A DNA stretch of 64,000 bases, taken from assembly GCA_020465985.1 (NCBI GenBank), contig JAANYP010009682.1, positions 33,204 through 97,203 of the forward strand. The letters are read 5' to 3'. Made by a program: the position numbers and the translations under genes. Position 1 is the first letter of the stretch; each line of letters begins with the position of its first letter. Source of the DNA: Centrapalus pauciflorus (Eukaryota; Streptophyta; Magnoliopsida; Asterales; Asteraceae). This document shows, in pieces, positions 47,975 through 62,100 of the stretch. The notes below the pieces were generated by a model. The model saw nothing but the letters and a program-made list of their open reading frames with translations. It made no database searches and was not told where the DNA came from.

Positions 47975-48920
47975 AAACTTAAAACTTTTGTATTTAAAGA
48001 TTTATTTTGTAATTAGGTACACATGACCTTCGAAATCGATAAGGTGCGTACACCATGTGACCAAATAACAAATGTATGAAAAAAGAAACAAATCTGAAAT
48101 TATGCAATCTATCAAAATTGAACAGCATATAAAGCATGTTGGTGGAAGTGCAATTCATGCACTCATTCGGACATATTCATACATGCTCTTAAAATAAATT
48201 AAGAATAATCATGCAAGTTTCCCATTATTTATTCATAATTTAATATTACCAAACATCATAAATAAAGTAAACAACTACACCCATCATCAATGACTACACA
48301 ATATTATATCCTAATACTAGATGTTTATGCAATATATTCCAAACTAGAAATTTAAACACTAATAATCTATCCTCTAATGCATAAGATACTTATAATGTTT
48401 TAGATTGGAGATTTCAAGTATACCTTTTAGTCGTGGATTATTTTATAATCTTCAACTTATTATTTCTATACATTTAAAGCCGTGAAGATAATTTTTTTAT
48501 GCCTACAATTTATAATTTATTAATATTGATAAAATTGTATTTCTTTTACGCATTTGTAAGTGTGATTAAGATTAATTATTTTTACGCGTTTACATTGCCC
48601 CCGAAAGTTTAGAAATTTTATTGTACTGTGTTATTTGAAAAAAAATTCAAAAACATATTTAAATTTTATCTTTTGGTAATCGACCCATTTGACACGTTTG
48701 TTTGAATGGACCATAATTGTCCCCCTACCTCTTGTTAGACGCATGATACATGCTTATTATTATTATTACAAATTTGTTACCTCATAAAAAGATTATAAAT
48801 ATAAACGACCTCAACTATTCTAGCATATATAACATATAAATTTGTTAATATATGTTAATTATATAAAACAACATTTAAAAAAAATTATTCAAAAAACAAA
48901 TTTTATTATGTTAAATCGAA
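47975..48920. other. AT-rich spacer, nothing recognised
   Basis: No gene or transposon end could be supported. Confidence 0.5.
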
Positions 48921-49561
48921 CTTACACAGAATAAGCTCAAAGCTTATCTCAGTTTGGTTTTTGGGTGGATTAGATGATGATAATTGAAAACCCGAATACC
49001 TAAGGATGCGTTTAGCAAGCGAGAATTTTTTGTTTGAAGTTCTTAATAAAACTGAAAACATTATGGTTTTTAAAAAATCTCATTTTAGATATGAGAATGC
49101 ATGTGTTTGTATATGTTATAAACATATATTTTTTGCATTTTTCATTTTTCACTCACTTTTATAACATAGATTAGGATGATTAGATTGAAAACAAATGTGA
49201 AAACCTCATAAATATGTTTTTTCAAGTTTACTTATAATTTTAAAAACTAATAACTAAAGATTAAAAATTAAAAATATAACAAAAAAAAATAATGGATTTA
49301 AACACATTTTCTAGAAATCTTAGAAAATTTTTGCCGAAATCATGTATACTAAACGGGTAGGGTCCTTAACAGCCCACCAAAATGACAATTATAAAATTGA
49401 GATTCATAAACGGTAAAAAGTGAAAGTTGATTGCATTTTTTTATTCTTATTATGTACTGATAAAGAATTGTCTCATTGGGAACCATGTGAATCTATCCCT
49501 TTCAGATCAAATTTGCACTTAATTTAAACGCTTGGACCCGATACCCGAAACATAACTAAAT

Positions 49562-50023
49562 TTAGAAAAATTTATGAAAAAAGCCGAGTCGAATTATTTT
49601 TACGATTAAAACTCTCAATCATTTTTCATTACAGAAAAAACCCTCAATTGACTAAAGTTTATCAAAATAAGGTATTCTTTAAAACAATGACTTGTAACAT
49701 GATGAAACGCTTGCAATCTACTAAACAACATTTTATCTCCGATGGAACTTCTCTTCAGAGAACTTACTTGTCTTGTTGATTTCATTATTTAAATCTATGT
49801 TTTTTTTATTGGAATTGAATTACTTTTTCGGTGAAATTCTTGTGGTCATTGGTGGCTTGTCGACGGTGATATGTGATTTTCAGTCGATTACAACAAGTAA
49901 TATTTCAATATCATAAAATTTTATTGTTTGGAGGTTTTTTGTATAATAAAAAATAGTTGGGGTTTTAATCGCAAAAGTAATCCAACTTAAATAATTTTTT
50001 GCATAAATATCCCTTAAATTCAA
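49562..50023. mobile_element. Mutator-type MITE (AAAAAACC family)
   Basis: Left AAATTTATGAAAAAAGCCGA and right, inverted, ATATTTATGCAAAAAATTAT; both continue into ATTAAAACNCNCAANCATTTTTNATTA. Flanking TAAATTTAG and TAAATTCAA are near 9-mers. The upstream duplicate is continuous here (CCCGAAACAG...CATTGACCTTC), which shows this is an insertion. Confidence 0.7.
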
Positions 50024-50641
50024 TCATTGACCTTCAAAAATTCATCAAGAGGATCCACAATTGGGGCGAATAACCATTTATTTTAAAGCCAATTCAAATC
50101 TAGAAATTCTGTATTTAAAATTACAAAAACCTAAGAATCATTGTATTATAAATCACTATAAATAGTATATAATGTCACATAGGTTACATAAAAAACACCA
50201 AACGCCAAACATAAGTGTACAGTCCAAATCTGCACAACCTGACTACCGAAAACTATACCATATCATATATATTGTTTCAATTTGGTCTCGTTTTTCTTGA
50301 CTTTTACAATGAAAATACAAAACTTAACCGGACCAAATAAAGAACCAAAGCTTACAAAACTACAACTGAAAACCAGACTAGATGTTCACGGTTACGATGC
50401 TTAGTAGGTTTTTCAGTCTAGTTTTGATTTCTGCACATCCCAACCAAATTCCTAGTCCATAAAATAACCTAATCCAACTAAATTAACTTAACACTCATTA
50501 ATCTTGAAACATAAAATTAATTAAGTGCATAAAATAGTACAAAACTAGACGTAAGTTTTAATAAAATTGAAAGTGACAAGCTACCAATCTAGAATAAATA
50601 TTCCTATCAAAATGTCTTCTCCAAACACCAACTCCACCCAC

Positions 50642-50649
50642 TTTAAATA
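50642..50649 (+). promoter_or_regulatory. TATA-like box of the intact germin-like gene
   Basis: TTTAAATA, at the position of TATAAATA in the upstream copy and about 150 bp before the ATG. A weaker match than in the upstream copy. Confidence 0.5.
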
Positions 50650-50793
50650 CCACCATCTTTGATCTTCTCCCAATCAAACTCACTTTTCCAGTTTTCCTCA
50701 TTTCTGTAATAATTCTTTCACTTTTCTGATTCAAACTGAAAAAGGGTTTATTTATATATACATAATATATATTCTGAATAATCAAGATTTTCC

Positions 50794-52214
50794 ATGGCTG
50801 CTGCTAGTGTTTATGGTTTTGTGATTGGCTTGATGATGGCCATGTTCTTGGCTTCATTTGTTTCATCAGATCCTGAATTGCTTCAAGATGTTTGTGTTGC
50901 AGATCTTGCTTCAGGTACTTACTTCATTTCATGCATCTTTTTAGTTCTTTAAATTGATCATTTCGGTTTGTTATGATAAACGAATAAGTAAAACGCACAA
51001 AAAAACTGTATTTTACGTGTTTCGGTCAATGCCACCCGTGTCAACGGAGAGGTGTGAGTATTTTTTTTAAATTCACGAGTTGTAAAGAATGAGTACAATT
51101 TAAACCCTGACTGCCAATTACAATATACAGGTGAAAAGTGAAACCTTAATCGGTAATCAATCGAGCCTAACTACGTATACAAGTCCATATTGTCTGGGCC
51201 TCAGCCTACTCCAAACACTTATCCCATCAATTTCATAATTCGGGTTTTCTTCACTTTGCTCGTGCTCGTTGATATCTATTCGGATCACCAATTTTGAGGT
51301 TACATTTAAGAGGTTTATAACATTAAGCATGCATCTTAAGATTATGAAATGACCGATTAGAGTAAATTAAAACAACTATTTTGTGTTGATTTGGAGGTAT
51401 ATATAATTCATCAAGGACATTTGGTACGGTGGAATAATAGCTAACGAATGAAATCGTTTAGGTTTACAATATTTTTTTTACTTATAATAATTCCATATAA
51501 ATAAAGATGATATCATTCTCTTAATTTCACCGCGCATAGTAGCTAGCTCCCATTTTCTTGCCTTCTTTGTTACTTTTGTAGACTCGCATTTATTATTTTC
51601 TCTTAATTGGGCAAGTTATATATGTATTGAATTAATGAATTTTAATTGTTAAATAGTTTCTTGTACTAAAACCAGGTGTAAAATTGAATGGATTCCCTTG
51701 CAAAAGCAATATCTCAGCAGACGATTTCTTCTTCACGGGGTTAGCCAAGCCCGGACTAACCAACAACACATTTGGTGCAACAGTTACATCTGCATCAGTC
51801 CAACAAATCCCTGGGTTAAACACCCTGGGCGTGTCAATGGCTCGCATTGATTACGCCCCTGGTGGTATTAACCCACCACACACCCATCCACGAGCCACCG
51901 AGATAGTGTTTGTGCTTGAGGGAGAATTGTATGTCGGATTCATAACCACAGAAAACAAACTCTTTTCCAAGACAATCAAAACAGGGGAAATCTTTACGTT
52001 CCCTCGAGGCTTGATTCATTTCCAGATAAACAACGGAACAGTTCCTGTGGCTGTCATTGCCGGCTTCAATAGCCAGTTACCCGGCACACAAAGGGTCGCT
52101 AACGCTTTGTTTGCGTCGTCTCCTACCGTCGAAGATGTTGTCTTGACTAAAACATTCCAAATTGGAACCAGAGAGATTGAGAAAATCAAGTCCAGATTTG
52201 CTCCCAAGAATTAG
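50794..52214 (+). CDS. Germin-like protein, intact two-exon gene, 219 aa
   Basis: Coding sequence joins 50794-50914 and 51676-52214; the intron 50915-51675 has GT..AG borders and splits a Gly codon. Residues 1-24 are a secretion signal (VIGLMMAMFLASFVSS), so the product should go to the cell wall. Cys34 and Cys49 can form the conserved disulphide. Box A (GGINPPHTHPRATEIVFVLE) supplies metal ligands His109, His111 and Glu116; box B (FPRGLIHFQINNG) supplies His155. This is a single cupin barrel, which in germins binds manganese and assembles into hexamers; some members are oxalate oxidases or superoxide dismutases. Enzyme activity cannot be told from sequence alone. N-glycosylation sequons NIS (52), NNT (70) and NGT (160) are present. 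Length is normal for the family. The start is fixed by the signal peptide and by agreement with the upstream copy. Confidence 0.95.
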
Positions 52215-52270
52215 AATCACAAGTGCCCAAGTCTTTTTGATTTGTGGGTTGATTGGTTTTGTTGTTTTTC

Positions 52271-52276
52271 AATAAA
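52271..52276 (+). terminator. Polyadenylation signal of the germin-like gene
   Basis: AATAAA 57 bp after the stop codon, in a T-rich 3' UTR; a second AATAAA lies near 52329. Confidence 0.6.
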
Positions 52277-52519
52277 GGGTTGTGGAACAAATGTTATGGG
52301 TCCAGGTGTTTTTTTTGTGATTATATCAATAAAAAAGTGATTTTTTTTTTTTTTGTCATTTCAATATCTTTTTCATAATATAGTTACTGAGAAAACTCAT
52401 GAATGAAACTATTTATGTGTAGTCCAATAACTTACTAATAAATGAACTATATATCAAGAGTACTCTTTATTAATTCTTTCTTAAAAAGTAAACAATTGGT
52501 TCTATTTAAAGAATTATTA

Positions 52520-52708
52520 AAAGGGTTGTCTAAAAAGACACCACAACTTACCAATAAGTCACCTCTATACCTAGAGAAAGAGGATAGATGAAGTCATATC
52601 AATCAATAAACACTCACCAACTAACTTCTATTAATCAATACCTATAGAATGAAGAGAGTAAAAATGATGATTACACCTTATTAGGGTGTCTCTTTAGCAT
52701 CACCTTTA
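52520..52708. mobile_element. Tourist-like MITE (candidate), about 189 bp
   Basis: Left AAAGGGTTGTCTAAAAAGAC and right, inverted, TAAAGGTGATGCTAAAGAGA are imperfect TIRs, and TTA flanks both sides. TTA is the PIF/Harbinger target. Non-coding. Confidence 0.55.
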
Positions 52709-53819
52709 TTAAATGAACTAAAAAGATTTAAACGTCTTTAATTTGTTTCTAAAATGATTGAATAATTATTAAAAAAAAATATCAAGATTGTAAGATGTCT
52801 GACAACCCTAATCGGGGTCTCTTGGATCCTCACGGACCTTTTCCTGATGATTGTATGCAAGCAATGTTCGATTGTCTGTAAATGAGGTGCCAAGTGTCAA
52901 CCACTAGATTGAAGTTGACTACTCATTTTACAAATTAAATTAATCCCATTTTGTCAGAACTAACTAAACGTTTGCGCTAACAAATATGTCAAAATCAAGC
53001 ATATGGTGGCATGATTGAACCAAGTATTGATGAGATATAACTACTAATTAATATATTAAAAAATATGGTCAATGTAATTAGTAAGAGTTGGTGAACAACA
53101 ACATAATTACTTACCAATAATTACCAGATAATGGGAAGCAATATTAACCTAGCTTTTTGATTGTTGAACCAACCTTGCTAGCTAGCTAACTAATCTCCAT
53201 TTTAATGGGATTGGGGGCCTATTATAGATTATGTGATAAATTATATTTTATGATGATTGATGATGATTATTATAATGGTTGGATATCAATGTGTGGCTAG
53301 AATAATTAATTATATTAGATAATTTTATATATTTATAATTGGTATTTCTTTTTTAGTATTTTGAGGGCACTTGGCTCCCTTTATTTTTTATTTTTACTTT
53401 TCTCTATTTAACCTTTTTTGTCTGATTCAATCCTGTTTGTTTTTTTAATCTCAATCAGACGTCTTTTGTCTGACCGCCCTCTAATAAAAAAAGATTTAAA
53501 AAATGTCTTTTATCTAAATCTATTGTCTGATACGGTGATGCCTCGGCCCAACCCTAATTGCTCCTCCTCTCACTGTCACGTCTTTTGGGCTGATGGTTTC
53601 TGTGTCGTCATCGATTGGCTCTCCTCTTTGAGTCTCCAGTCATCTTCTCCCATCATCGAGTCTCCAGTGACAATTCTTCTTCATCCCTTCTGTTGACCCA
53701 CAACTTATTCTTCCTCGTCTCTGGTGACCATTCCTCGTCTTTTTGGGTTGCTGCACCACCGTATCCCCCTGCCAATACTGCAGTAAACCGCCGTCGCCCA
53801 CTCCTTCAACAACATGGGT
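52709..53819. other. Spacer, nothing recognised
   Basis: AT-rich to 53400. 53520-53810 is GC-richer and CT-rich, like a transcribed leader, with short frames on both strands but no recognisable protein. Confidence 0.45.
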
Positions 53820-53828
53820 TTGTTTTTT

Positions 53829-54786
53829 GGGGAAATTGCGCAAAAAACCTCTAAGTTGGATCATTTTTGCGATTAAAACCCCCAACCATTTTTCATTGCA
53901 CAAAAAACCTCCGACCGGTTAAAACTTTGTAAATTTGGGTCTTTTTCAAAAAATCTGACCTGCAACCGGTTAAACCGGTTGCAACTTGATGATGTGTTAA
54001 ATTTTTAAATAGATTTTTGCGTAAAAAACCTCCAACTTGTTTAGTTTTTCCAATTAAAACCCCAAACCATTTTTCGTTTGATAAAAAACCTCAAACCAAC
54101 AAATATAATTAAAATTGAGTCTTCACTGATTGCATTTAGATGGCATTGATATTTATTAAAAAAATTATTAAACAAAGAATTCGTTTCCCAATGAAACATC
54201 CACCCTTTAGGCTCTAGCAAACCTCATTGTTCTGCCTCATCATATTCAAAAGCTAAAATGAAACATAAATAAACGAAATTGAACATAAAGCCGAACCTAA
54301 AAATGCAACTCGTGAACGCAAAACAAAATCGATTGCATCGGCACAATTAAAGTAAAAAATTCAAGATTAAGAGGCAAAAGTTAATCTAGCATACATACAT
54401 AAAAATAGACAACATTGAACGTATAGGAGGGGATATAGTAATCGGAGTTGCTGGGGGTAGAGAAATGAGGTAAATATGATTGTTGGTTAGAGGTGAGAAA
54501 AAAAATAGTTAAGGGTTTTTATAAAAAAAAGTCATCAAATTCGGGGTTTTTTATGCAAAAATTCAGTTTAAGAATTATACATGTGGCGACACGTAGGCAC
54601 CACGTAAATCGGGTTTGCCATGTGGACGCCCCGTGTGTGCCATGTAAGCATAGCAACCTATTATAACAGGTAACGTCCTAATTTCAAAAGATTTTACCGG
54701 TTAGAGGTTTTTTGTGCAATAAAAAATGGTTAGGGGTTTTAATCACAAAAATTGTCCAACTTTAGGGTTTTTTGCGCAAATTTCCC
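53829..54786. mobile_element. Mutator-type MITE, 958 bp, with a related element nested inside
   Basis: Ends GGGGAAATTGCGCAAAAAAC and, inverted, GGGAAATTTGCGCAAAAAAC; 9-bp TSD TTGTTTTTT at 53820-53828 and 54787-54795. Inside, about 54013-54563 has its own TIRs (TTTTTGCGTAAAAAACCTCC and inverted TTTTTGCATAAAAAACCCCG), which suggests self-nesting. AACCGGTT palindromes occur near 53960-53985. No coding. Confidence 0.88.
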
Positions 54787-54795
54787 TTGTTTTTT

Positions 54796-55582
54796 TATGT
54801 TTTCCCCCTTAATTCGATTGCAATGTTCTATTGTTCTTGTGTTGATAGAGAAATAACGAGGGAAGTTTTGATTTGCAAATATGATGGTAATGAACAAATG
54901 CCTCTTAATCCTTCTTTATTTGCTGCTAGAAATGAAATTAAAACAGGAAAATAGGTGCAATATTTTGCTCTGTTGGGATGTTGGTTTTGTTTTCGGTTCG
55001 TAAATGCAGGGCCAAGAAGTCCAATTGGTCTTCAGCCTGATCTTTATATGTTTATATGATGTTTAGGTGATCATTTACAAGCCAAAATCGCCAGTTGAAA
55101 ATTCATTTAAAGCAGAAAGTTAAGACTTGTGTGTGCATATGTGTGTAGGACAATTTAATTAAGCATAGAAACAGCAGCGATTATTATAGTAATTTGTGTG
55201 TTAGTTTTTGTGTGAAGAATACAACAGTAGCAACACCTCGATATTAAGCCATAAAAATGAACTAACTGTGTGTGATTGTTGTTGGAAATAACAGGAGCAA
55301 CAACAGCTATAACAGTTTAAAAACCAAATGTTCTGTGTATGTAATCAGTATGTGTGTTGTTGAATTGTTGTTGGGTTGGGAGAAAGAATGAAAAAGTGGG
55401 GGGATCAAGATGTGTTGATAATGGTGGGGGGTGATTATGGAAAAGGCTTGATGTAGTAATGTTCCAAGAGACACTCTGGGTGTGGAAAATGCGACAGTAT
55501 AATTTCAAGATCCGATCCAACGTTGGTCCATGTCCATTTGGACATTCACAAATCACAACAATATAATATAATTATATATATA
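54796..55582. other. Spacer, no gene supported
   Basis: An open stretch at 54820-54954 reads DREITREVLICKYDGNEQMP; it may be an exon remnant of unknown origin. The minus-strand frame at 55317-55556 is Pro/His/Thr-rich with no family resemblance. Confidence 0.4.
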
Positions 55583-55864
55583 GGGTGAGTTCAATGGAAA
55601 ACCATTATGCAACTGAAAACTATGGAAACCTATGCATACCGTCCGATTTGGTGCATCTCATGAAAAACGCGGTGGCATGATCGTAAATAAGGTGATGCAT
55701 CACGCGAGAATTTTGATACATCACGCGAGAATTTTGATGCATCACGCGAGAATTTTGATGCATCACGCGAGATTTTGATGCATCACGCGGGGAATTTGAT
55801 GCATTTGCGGTGGTGCAGTGCGGTTTTCACAAGTTTTCAGGTGCATGGTGGTTTTCCATTGAAC

Positions 55865-55867
<3 letters not shown>
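55583..55867. mobile_element. TIR element, copy 2 (family GGTTCAATGG), about 285 bp
   Basis: Same element as 6437-6681: near-identical ends (TTCAATGGAAAACCA and its inverse) and centre, but with more tandem GATGCATCACGCGAGAATTTT units (five or six versus about three). Sits between a short TA-rich stretch and a TA microsatellite. Confidence 0.87.

Positions 55868-55916
<49 letters not shown>
55868..55916. repeat. TA microsatellite
   Basis: About 24 TA units lying directly between two TIR elements. Confidence 0.95.
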
Positions 55917-57165
<1,249 letters not shown>

Positions 57166-57177
57166 AACATAAATACT
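57166..57177. repeat. LINE target-site duplication (left)
   Basis: AACATAAATACT, repeated exactly at 62976-62987. Confidence 0.8.
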
Positions 57178-57212
57178 GTGCAGGAAAAGAGTAATTGAAT
57201 ACTGTGGAGAGC

Positions 57213-59071
57213 ATGTCAACAACAGGAGAGCATGGTTGAAACTTTCGATCAAGAAAATCTTCAGATTGGGCAAATGTTAGTTTAGTCAGCACTACGTTCT
57301 TCATTGCAAATCTACCGGATGATATAGATAGTAAAGGACTATGGGAAGCAACGAAAAGTGTGGGGAATATTGTAGATGCTTATGTAGCAAACAAAAAAGA
57401 TAAAGGAGGTGGAATCTTTGGATTTGTAAGAATGGTAAAAGTGAAGGATGCTGATCAAACAGTGGAAAAGCTATGCAAAATACAATTAAGGGGAAAGAGT
57501 ATCAAAGCTAATGTAGCAAAATTTGAGAGGGGAAAAAGCAGCAGAGAAGGAGATGGTGATCAACCGAAGAAGAAAAGTCTCATGGCGAAACACACAGCAT
57601 CAAAAAGAGATGCTGAACGAACTTATGCAGAGGTACTGATGAACAAAGATACTGCAAAAAAAATGAATCAGGTCAGTTATGATCAACCAGATAAAGGCAA
57701 CCCAACAGTGATTCAAATCCCAGACAACATGGAATCAACGAGTTTTAAAAATTCATCAGAAGTATTAATGGGAGAAGCTAAGTCTCTACAGGTGTTGGAA
57801 AATTTGACAAATCTGTTATCGGCAGAAGGGTTCGATGAGTGTAAAGTTAAATACACAGGTGGTCTCTCGTTCTTGATGATATTTAAATCTGCCGTATCCA
57901 TTTCTTAGCAAACAATAGGAAATCTTGGATGCATTGGTTTTCTTGGATCAGAAAGTATCAAAAATTTCCAAAATCAGTCAAAAAGACGGTATGGGTAAAC
58001 TTATGGGGTCTGCCTCCTCACTTGTGGACGGAACCTATTTTGCAGAAAATATTCGGTAAGTTTGGACGGGTTCTACTTCCGTTGGATTGTGATGCTCTCA
58101 ATCATGACTTATCCATGGCCACTGCATGTTTATTAATAAATATTCAGAAAAAAGTTGATTCAAAAATCATGATAGTATGGAAACACAGGAGGTACTATTT
58201 ACGAATTAGAGAAGCAGAGGAATGGTGTCCAGATTTCACAAAGTCAGAAAGTAGTAATTCAGAGAGGGATATGGAGTCTGATAGGGAGTTGAATGATGAA
58301 GATTGGGATGAGGATTCAATTAACGAATTCAGATCTCATGAAGCATCTCCGGTAAAATCCGTCGAATCATCGAGAAAATTCATCGGAGTAAATGAAGAGT
58401 CTCTGGTAAGTAATCAGTTGGAAGGCGAAAAGTCGGTTGACATCTCAAAGGTTGAAGAAACAGAAATCGAGGAAGGAGAATTAATTGAATCAGAGTCCCA
58501 ACAAAAAGCACATCCAAACAATATTAAGATTCTCTCGGAAAAAGAGACTCAATCTGAGGATATATTTGGGCTAAATCCTTTGTTGAAGAGATTGAATCAT
58601 CAAAAAGTTGTGGGAAACATGGTAGCTGATAGTCATTTGTTAAATGGGCTTGTGAATGTATCCGAAAACAATGAAGTATCAAAAGACGTTGGGCCTGAAA
58701 TTTCTGTTGGGCCTGCTGATAATTCTGTTAATTGTGGGCCGGTGCAAAATATTGAAAATGAATTGGATATGGGACACCACGAAGTAGGGTTTCCAAAGTT
58801 TGATCTTAATATCCTTCCAAGTTATTCTTCAGTGCAGTCACAATCTTCCTTTGGAGATATGCAATTCGTTGGCAATAGAAGAGGTATAAAATCAGCTTCG
58901 CGATGGAAGTCAAAAACTCATGAACAGCGATGGAATATGGAAAGAAGAAAGGTGATTCAATGTAAAAGAAATAGGATCCGTCGTGGGAGCTCAATATCAG
59001 GGGAGAAAGCTGATACAGATGGGGTTAATTCTTCATTGCGTGAGGAAGATAAAACGAAGGAGGTCCAGTAA
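57213..59071 (+). pseudogene. LINE ORF1, RRM and DUF4283 protein, two lesions
   Basis: The ATG at 57213 (MSTTGEHG) is followed at codon 9 by TGA (57237-57239). The open frame then carries an RNA-recognition motif, with STTFFIANLPDDIDSK as RNP2 and GGGIFGFVRMVKVKDAD as RNP1. A frame change near 57890-57905 leads into the DUF4283-type part (SWMHWFSWIRKY, KTVWVNLWGLPPHLW, FGKFGRVLLPLD, YYLRIREAEEW). A long acidic region and a basic C terminus with ERRKVIQCKRNRIRRGS, NLS-like, follow. Stop at 59069-59071. In plant LINEs this protein binds the element RNA. No CCHC knuckle is visible. ORF2 starts about 100 bp later. Confidence 0.85.
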
Positions 59072-59172
59072 ACAATTCTTATTGGGAAGCAAGTTGGGTT
59101 TCTTATGGAAGGTTTCGAATCAGAGGTAAGAAGATTAGTAAATGAAATTCAGGTGCACGAAATGAGTTCCAA

Positions 59173-62100
59173 ATGAATTATCTATCGTTAAATATCAGAG
59201 GGGCTGGAAACAAGGGGAAGAGTGATTGGATCCGTAAGTTACAGTTTGAAAACAGAATTGATTTCATTGCGATTCAGGAGACTCAAATGTCAAGTCCTGG
59301 AAGTTTAAGGGCAAACAATTTTTGGAATTGTCCTGAATTGGGGTTCGAAATAGTCGATGCTCAAGGTAGATCAGGCGGTCTGCTAAGTATGTGGAACTCT
59401 GCAATTTTTTGCAAATCCTCATGCATTAAAGGTCTGAATTATATAATTATCTGTGGGAAAGTTAAACAATCGGATTCGGAGTTGTTCATTGCTAATATTT
59501 ATGCTCCAAGGCACGCTAATGAAAGATATAATCTTTGGTCAGAATTATTATCAATTATGGCTTCACATGTGGGTACGTGGATTGTCTTGGGGGATTTTAA
59601 TGAAATAAGAAGCAAAGAAGACAGAATTGGTTCCACTTTCTCTAATTCAGGAGCTCAAAATTTTAACAGATTCATTTCAGAAGCTGGATTATCAGAGATG
59701 AATCTAGGAGGTAGAAGGTTTACTTGGATGAGTGAGAATGGTACTTCACTGAGTAAAATTGACAGAATTTTTGTATCATCTGATTTTCTGGTTAAATGGC
59801 CGTCTGCATCTGCGGTTGTTTTACCAAGAGATAAATCAGATCACTGCCCAATTGTTGTAAATTGTGTGGGAAAAGATTTTGGATTGGTGCCTTTTAAGTT
59901 CTTTAATTCTTGGTGTTATCATAAAAATTTTCTGTCGGTGGTGGAAAAGGTGTGGATCTCTTGTAAATACAATGATAGAGCAGATAAGGTTTTGGCAAAG
60001 AAATTGAAGACAGTCAAAGAGGCATTAAAAAATTGGAAAAGAAAGGTGATAGATTTAGAAAACACTGAGATTGTGGAGCTTAAAAAAAAGGTGGATAACA
60101 TAGAATTAGAAGCTGAAAGAAGAATTTTGTCATCTTCAGAGTTGGAACACAGAATGGAATGGAAAAAAGAAATTAAATCAAGGGAGATGGCAAAGTCTTT
60201 GGACCTAAAGCAGAAAGCAAGAGTAAATTGGCTGATCGATGGGGACGAAAACTCGAGCTATTTTCATGGGAAATTCAAAGCTGCTCAAAACAGAAACCGG
60301 ATGAATGGCTTGTGCATTGAAGGTATTTGGGAGACTGATCCTAAGAAAATAAAAGATGAGGTGGTGAAATTTTATTCAGAAAAATTTACAGAATCTGATC
60401 ATGAGCGGCCAATGCTAATTAGTTCTTTATTTAAGAAGTTACCTTCTTCGGATAGAGCAATGTTGACAGAACCGTTTTCCAAAGAGGAAATAAAATCTGC
60501 TGTCTGGAATTGTGGATGTGAGAAGGCTTCTGGACCGGATGGATTCACTTTTAGATTCTTTAAATCAAGTTGGGAAATTATCAAAGATGAGGTTTTTGCC
60601 ATGGTTGGAGAATTTGAAAGAAAAGGTACATTTTCTGTGGGCTGTAATTCGTCTTTTATATCGTTGTTTCCAAAAGCAGCAGACCCTTTATTGTTGAAAG
60701 ATTTTAGGCCAATAAGTCTTATTGGAAGCATTTATAAAATTGTTGCAAAGTTGTTGGCAGAAAGATTAAAAAGGGTGATTGGGAAGGTGGTCAGTGATGA
60801 ACAATCTGCGTATATCGAAGGCAGACAGATTCTAGACGGTCCGTTGATGTTGGGAGAAATATGCAATTGGGTGAAAAGAGCAAAAAAGAAGATGATGATC
60901 TTTAAAGTAGACTTTGAAAAGGCATTTGATTCCATTAGTTGGAAATATCTCGATTCAATCCTTGAGCAAATGAATTTTGGAGGGCTTTGGAGAAAGTGGA
61001 TTAATGGTTGCTTATCATCTTCAAAAGCTTCCGTTCTAGTTAATGGATCGGCCACACAAGAATTTTCTATCTCGAAAGGTTTGAGACAAGGAGATCCCCT
61101 ATCACCTTTTCTTTTTATAATTGCCATGGAAGGGTTGCATGTTGTTATGAAAGATGCTGTTCAGAAAGACATCTTTTCGGGAATGAAGATGCCGAATAAT
61201 GGACCAATTCTATCACATTTTCTTTATGCTGACGATGTGATTTTTTTAGGTGATTGGAATTACTCTAATTTTCAGAATATTAAACGGATTCTGAACTGTT
61301 TTCATCTTGCTGCGGGCTTGAAAATTAATTTTGCTAAGTGTAGAATAATTGGTGTTGGGGTGGAATCGGAGGAAGTTAAAAAAGTCACTTCAACGCTGAA
61401 TTGTGGAATGGATACTCTGCCATTCACTTACCTGGGTATCACGATTGGAGCAAACATGTCGAATGCAAAAAACTGGAAACCTATACTCGATAAAGTTGAG
61501 AAGAAGCTGTCAAATTGGAAAGTAAAAAACATTTCATTTGGGGGAAGGGTTACACTATGCAAAGCCATTCTAAACAGTTTGCCTCTGTATTTCTTGTCAA
61601 TCTACAAGGCTCCACAGAATGTTATTGACTCCCTGGACAAGATGAGAAGGAAATTTATTTGGGGTTCTTCTACTGGAAAATCAAAAATCAAATGGGTAGA
61701 TTGGAATAAAGTGATGGCTCCAAAAAAGCTTGGTGGGCTGGGTTTAGGTTCTTTGAAGGCTGCAAATATGTCATTACTTATTAAATGGTGGTGGAGATTC
61801 AAGATTGAAGATAAAGCACTTTGGGTCAAAGTTATTAAAGCAATTCATAAGGTTGATGGGAAAAATATCAACTCTATGGCAAAGAAATGTAGAGCTGGAC
61901 CTTGGTTGAATATATCAAAAGCTGGTATGTTTCTATCCTCTCTTAATTTGAATCTTAATGAGCTTTTTTCTTTGAAAATCAGAGATGGTAGCAAGACAAA
62001 ATTCTGGACTGACAGATGGATTGGGAGCTGCTCGTTAGAATCTTCTTTCCCCTTGCTGTATGAATTAGATTCTGACAAATCATGTTTGGTGAACCAGAGG

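Larger units (their letters stand above)
48920..52214. repeat. Segmental duplication, downstream copy
   Basis: Counterpart of 35440-42440, with fewer insertions: one MITE at 49562-50023. It includes promoter, both exons and the intron of the intact germin-like gene. Confidence 0.8.

Noticed and set aside
55317..55556. 79-aa minus-strand ORF
   Set aside because: Composition is low complexity (Pro, His, Thr), with no family resemblance or gene context.
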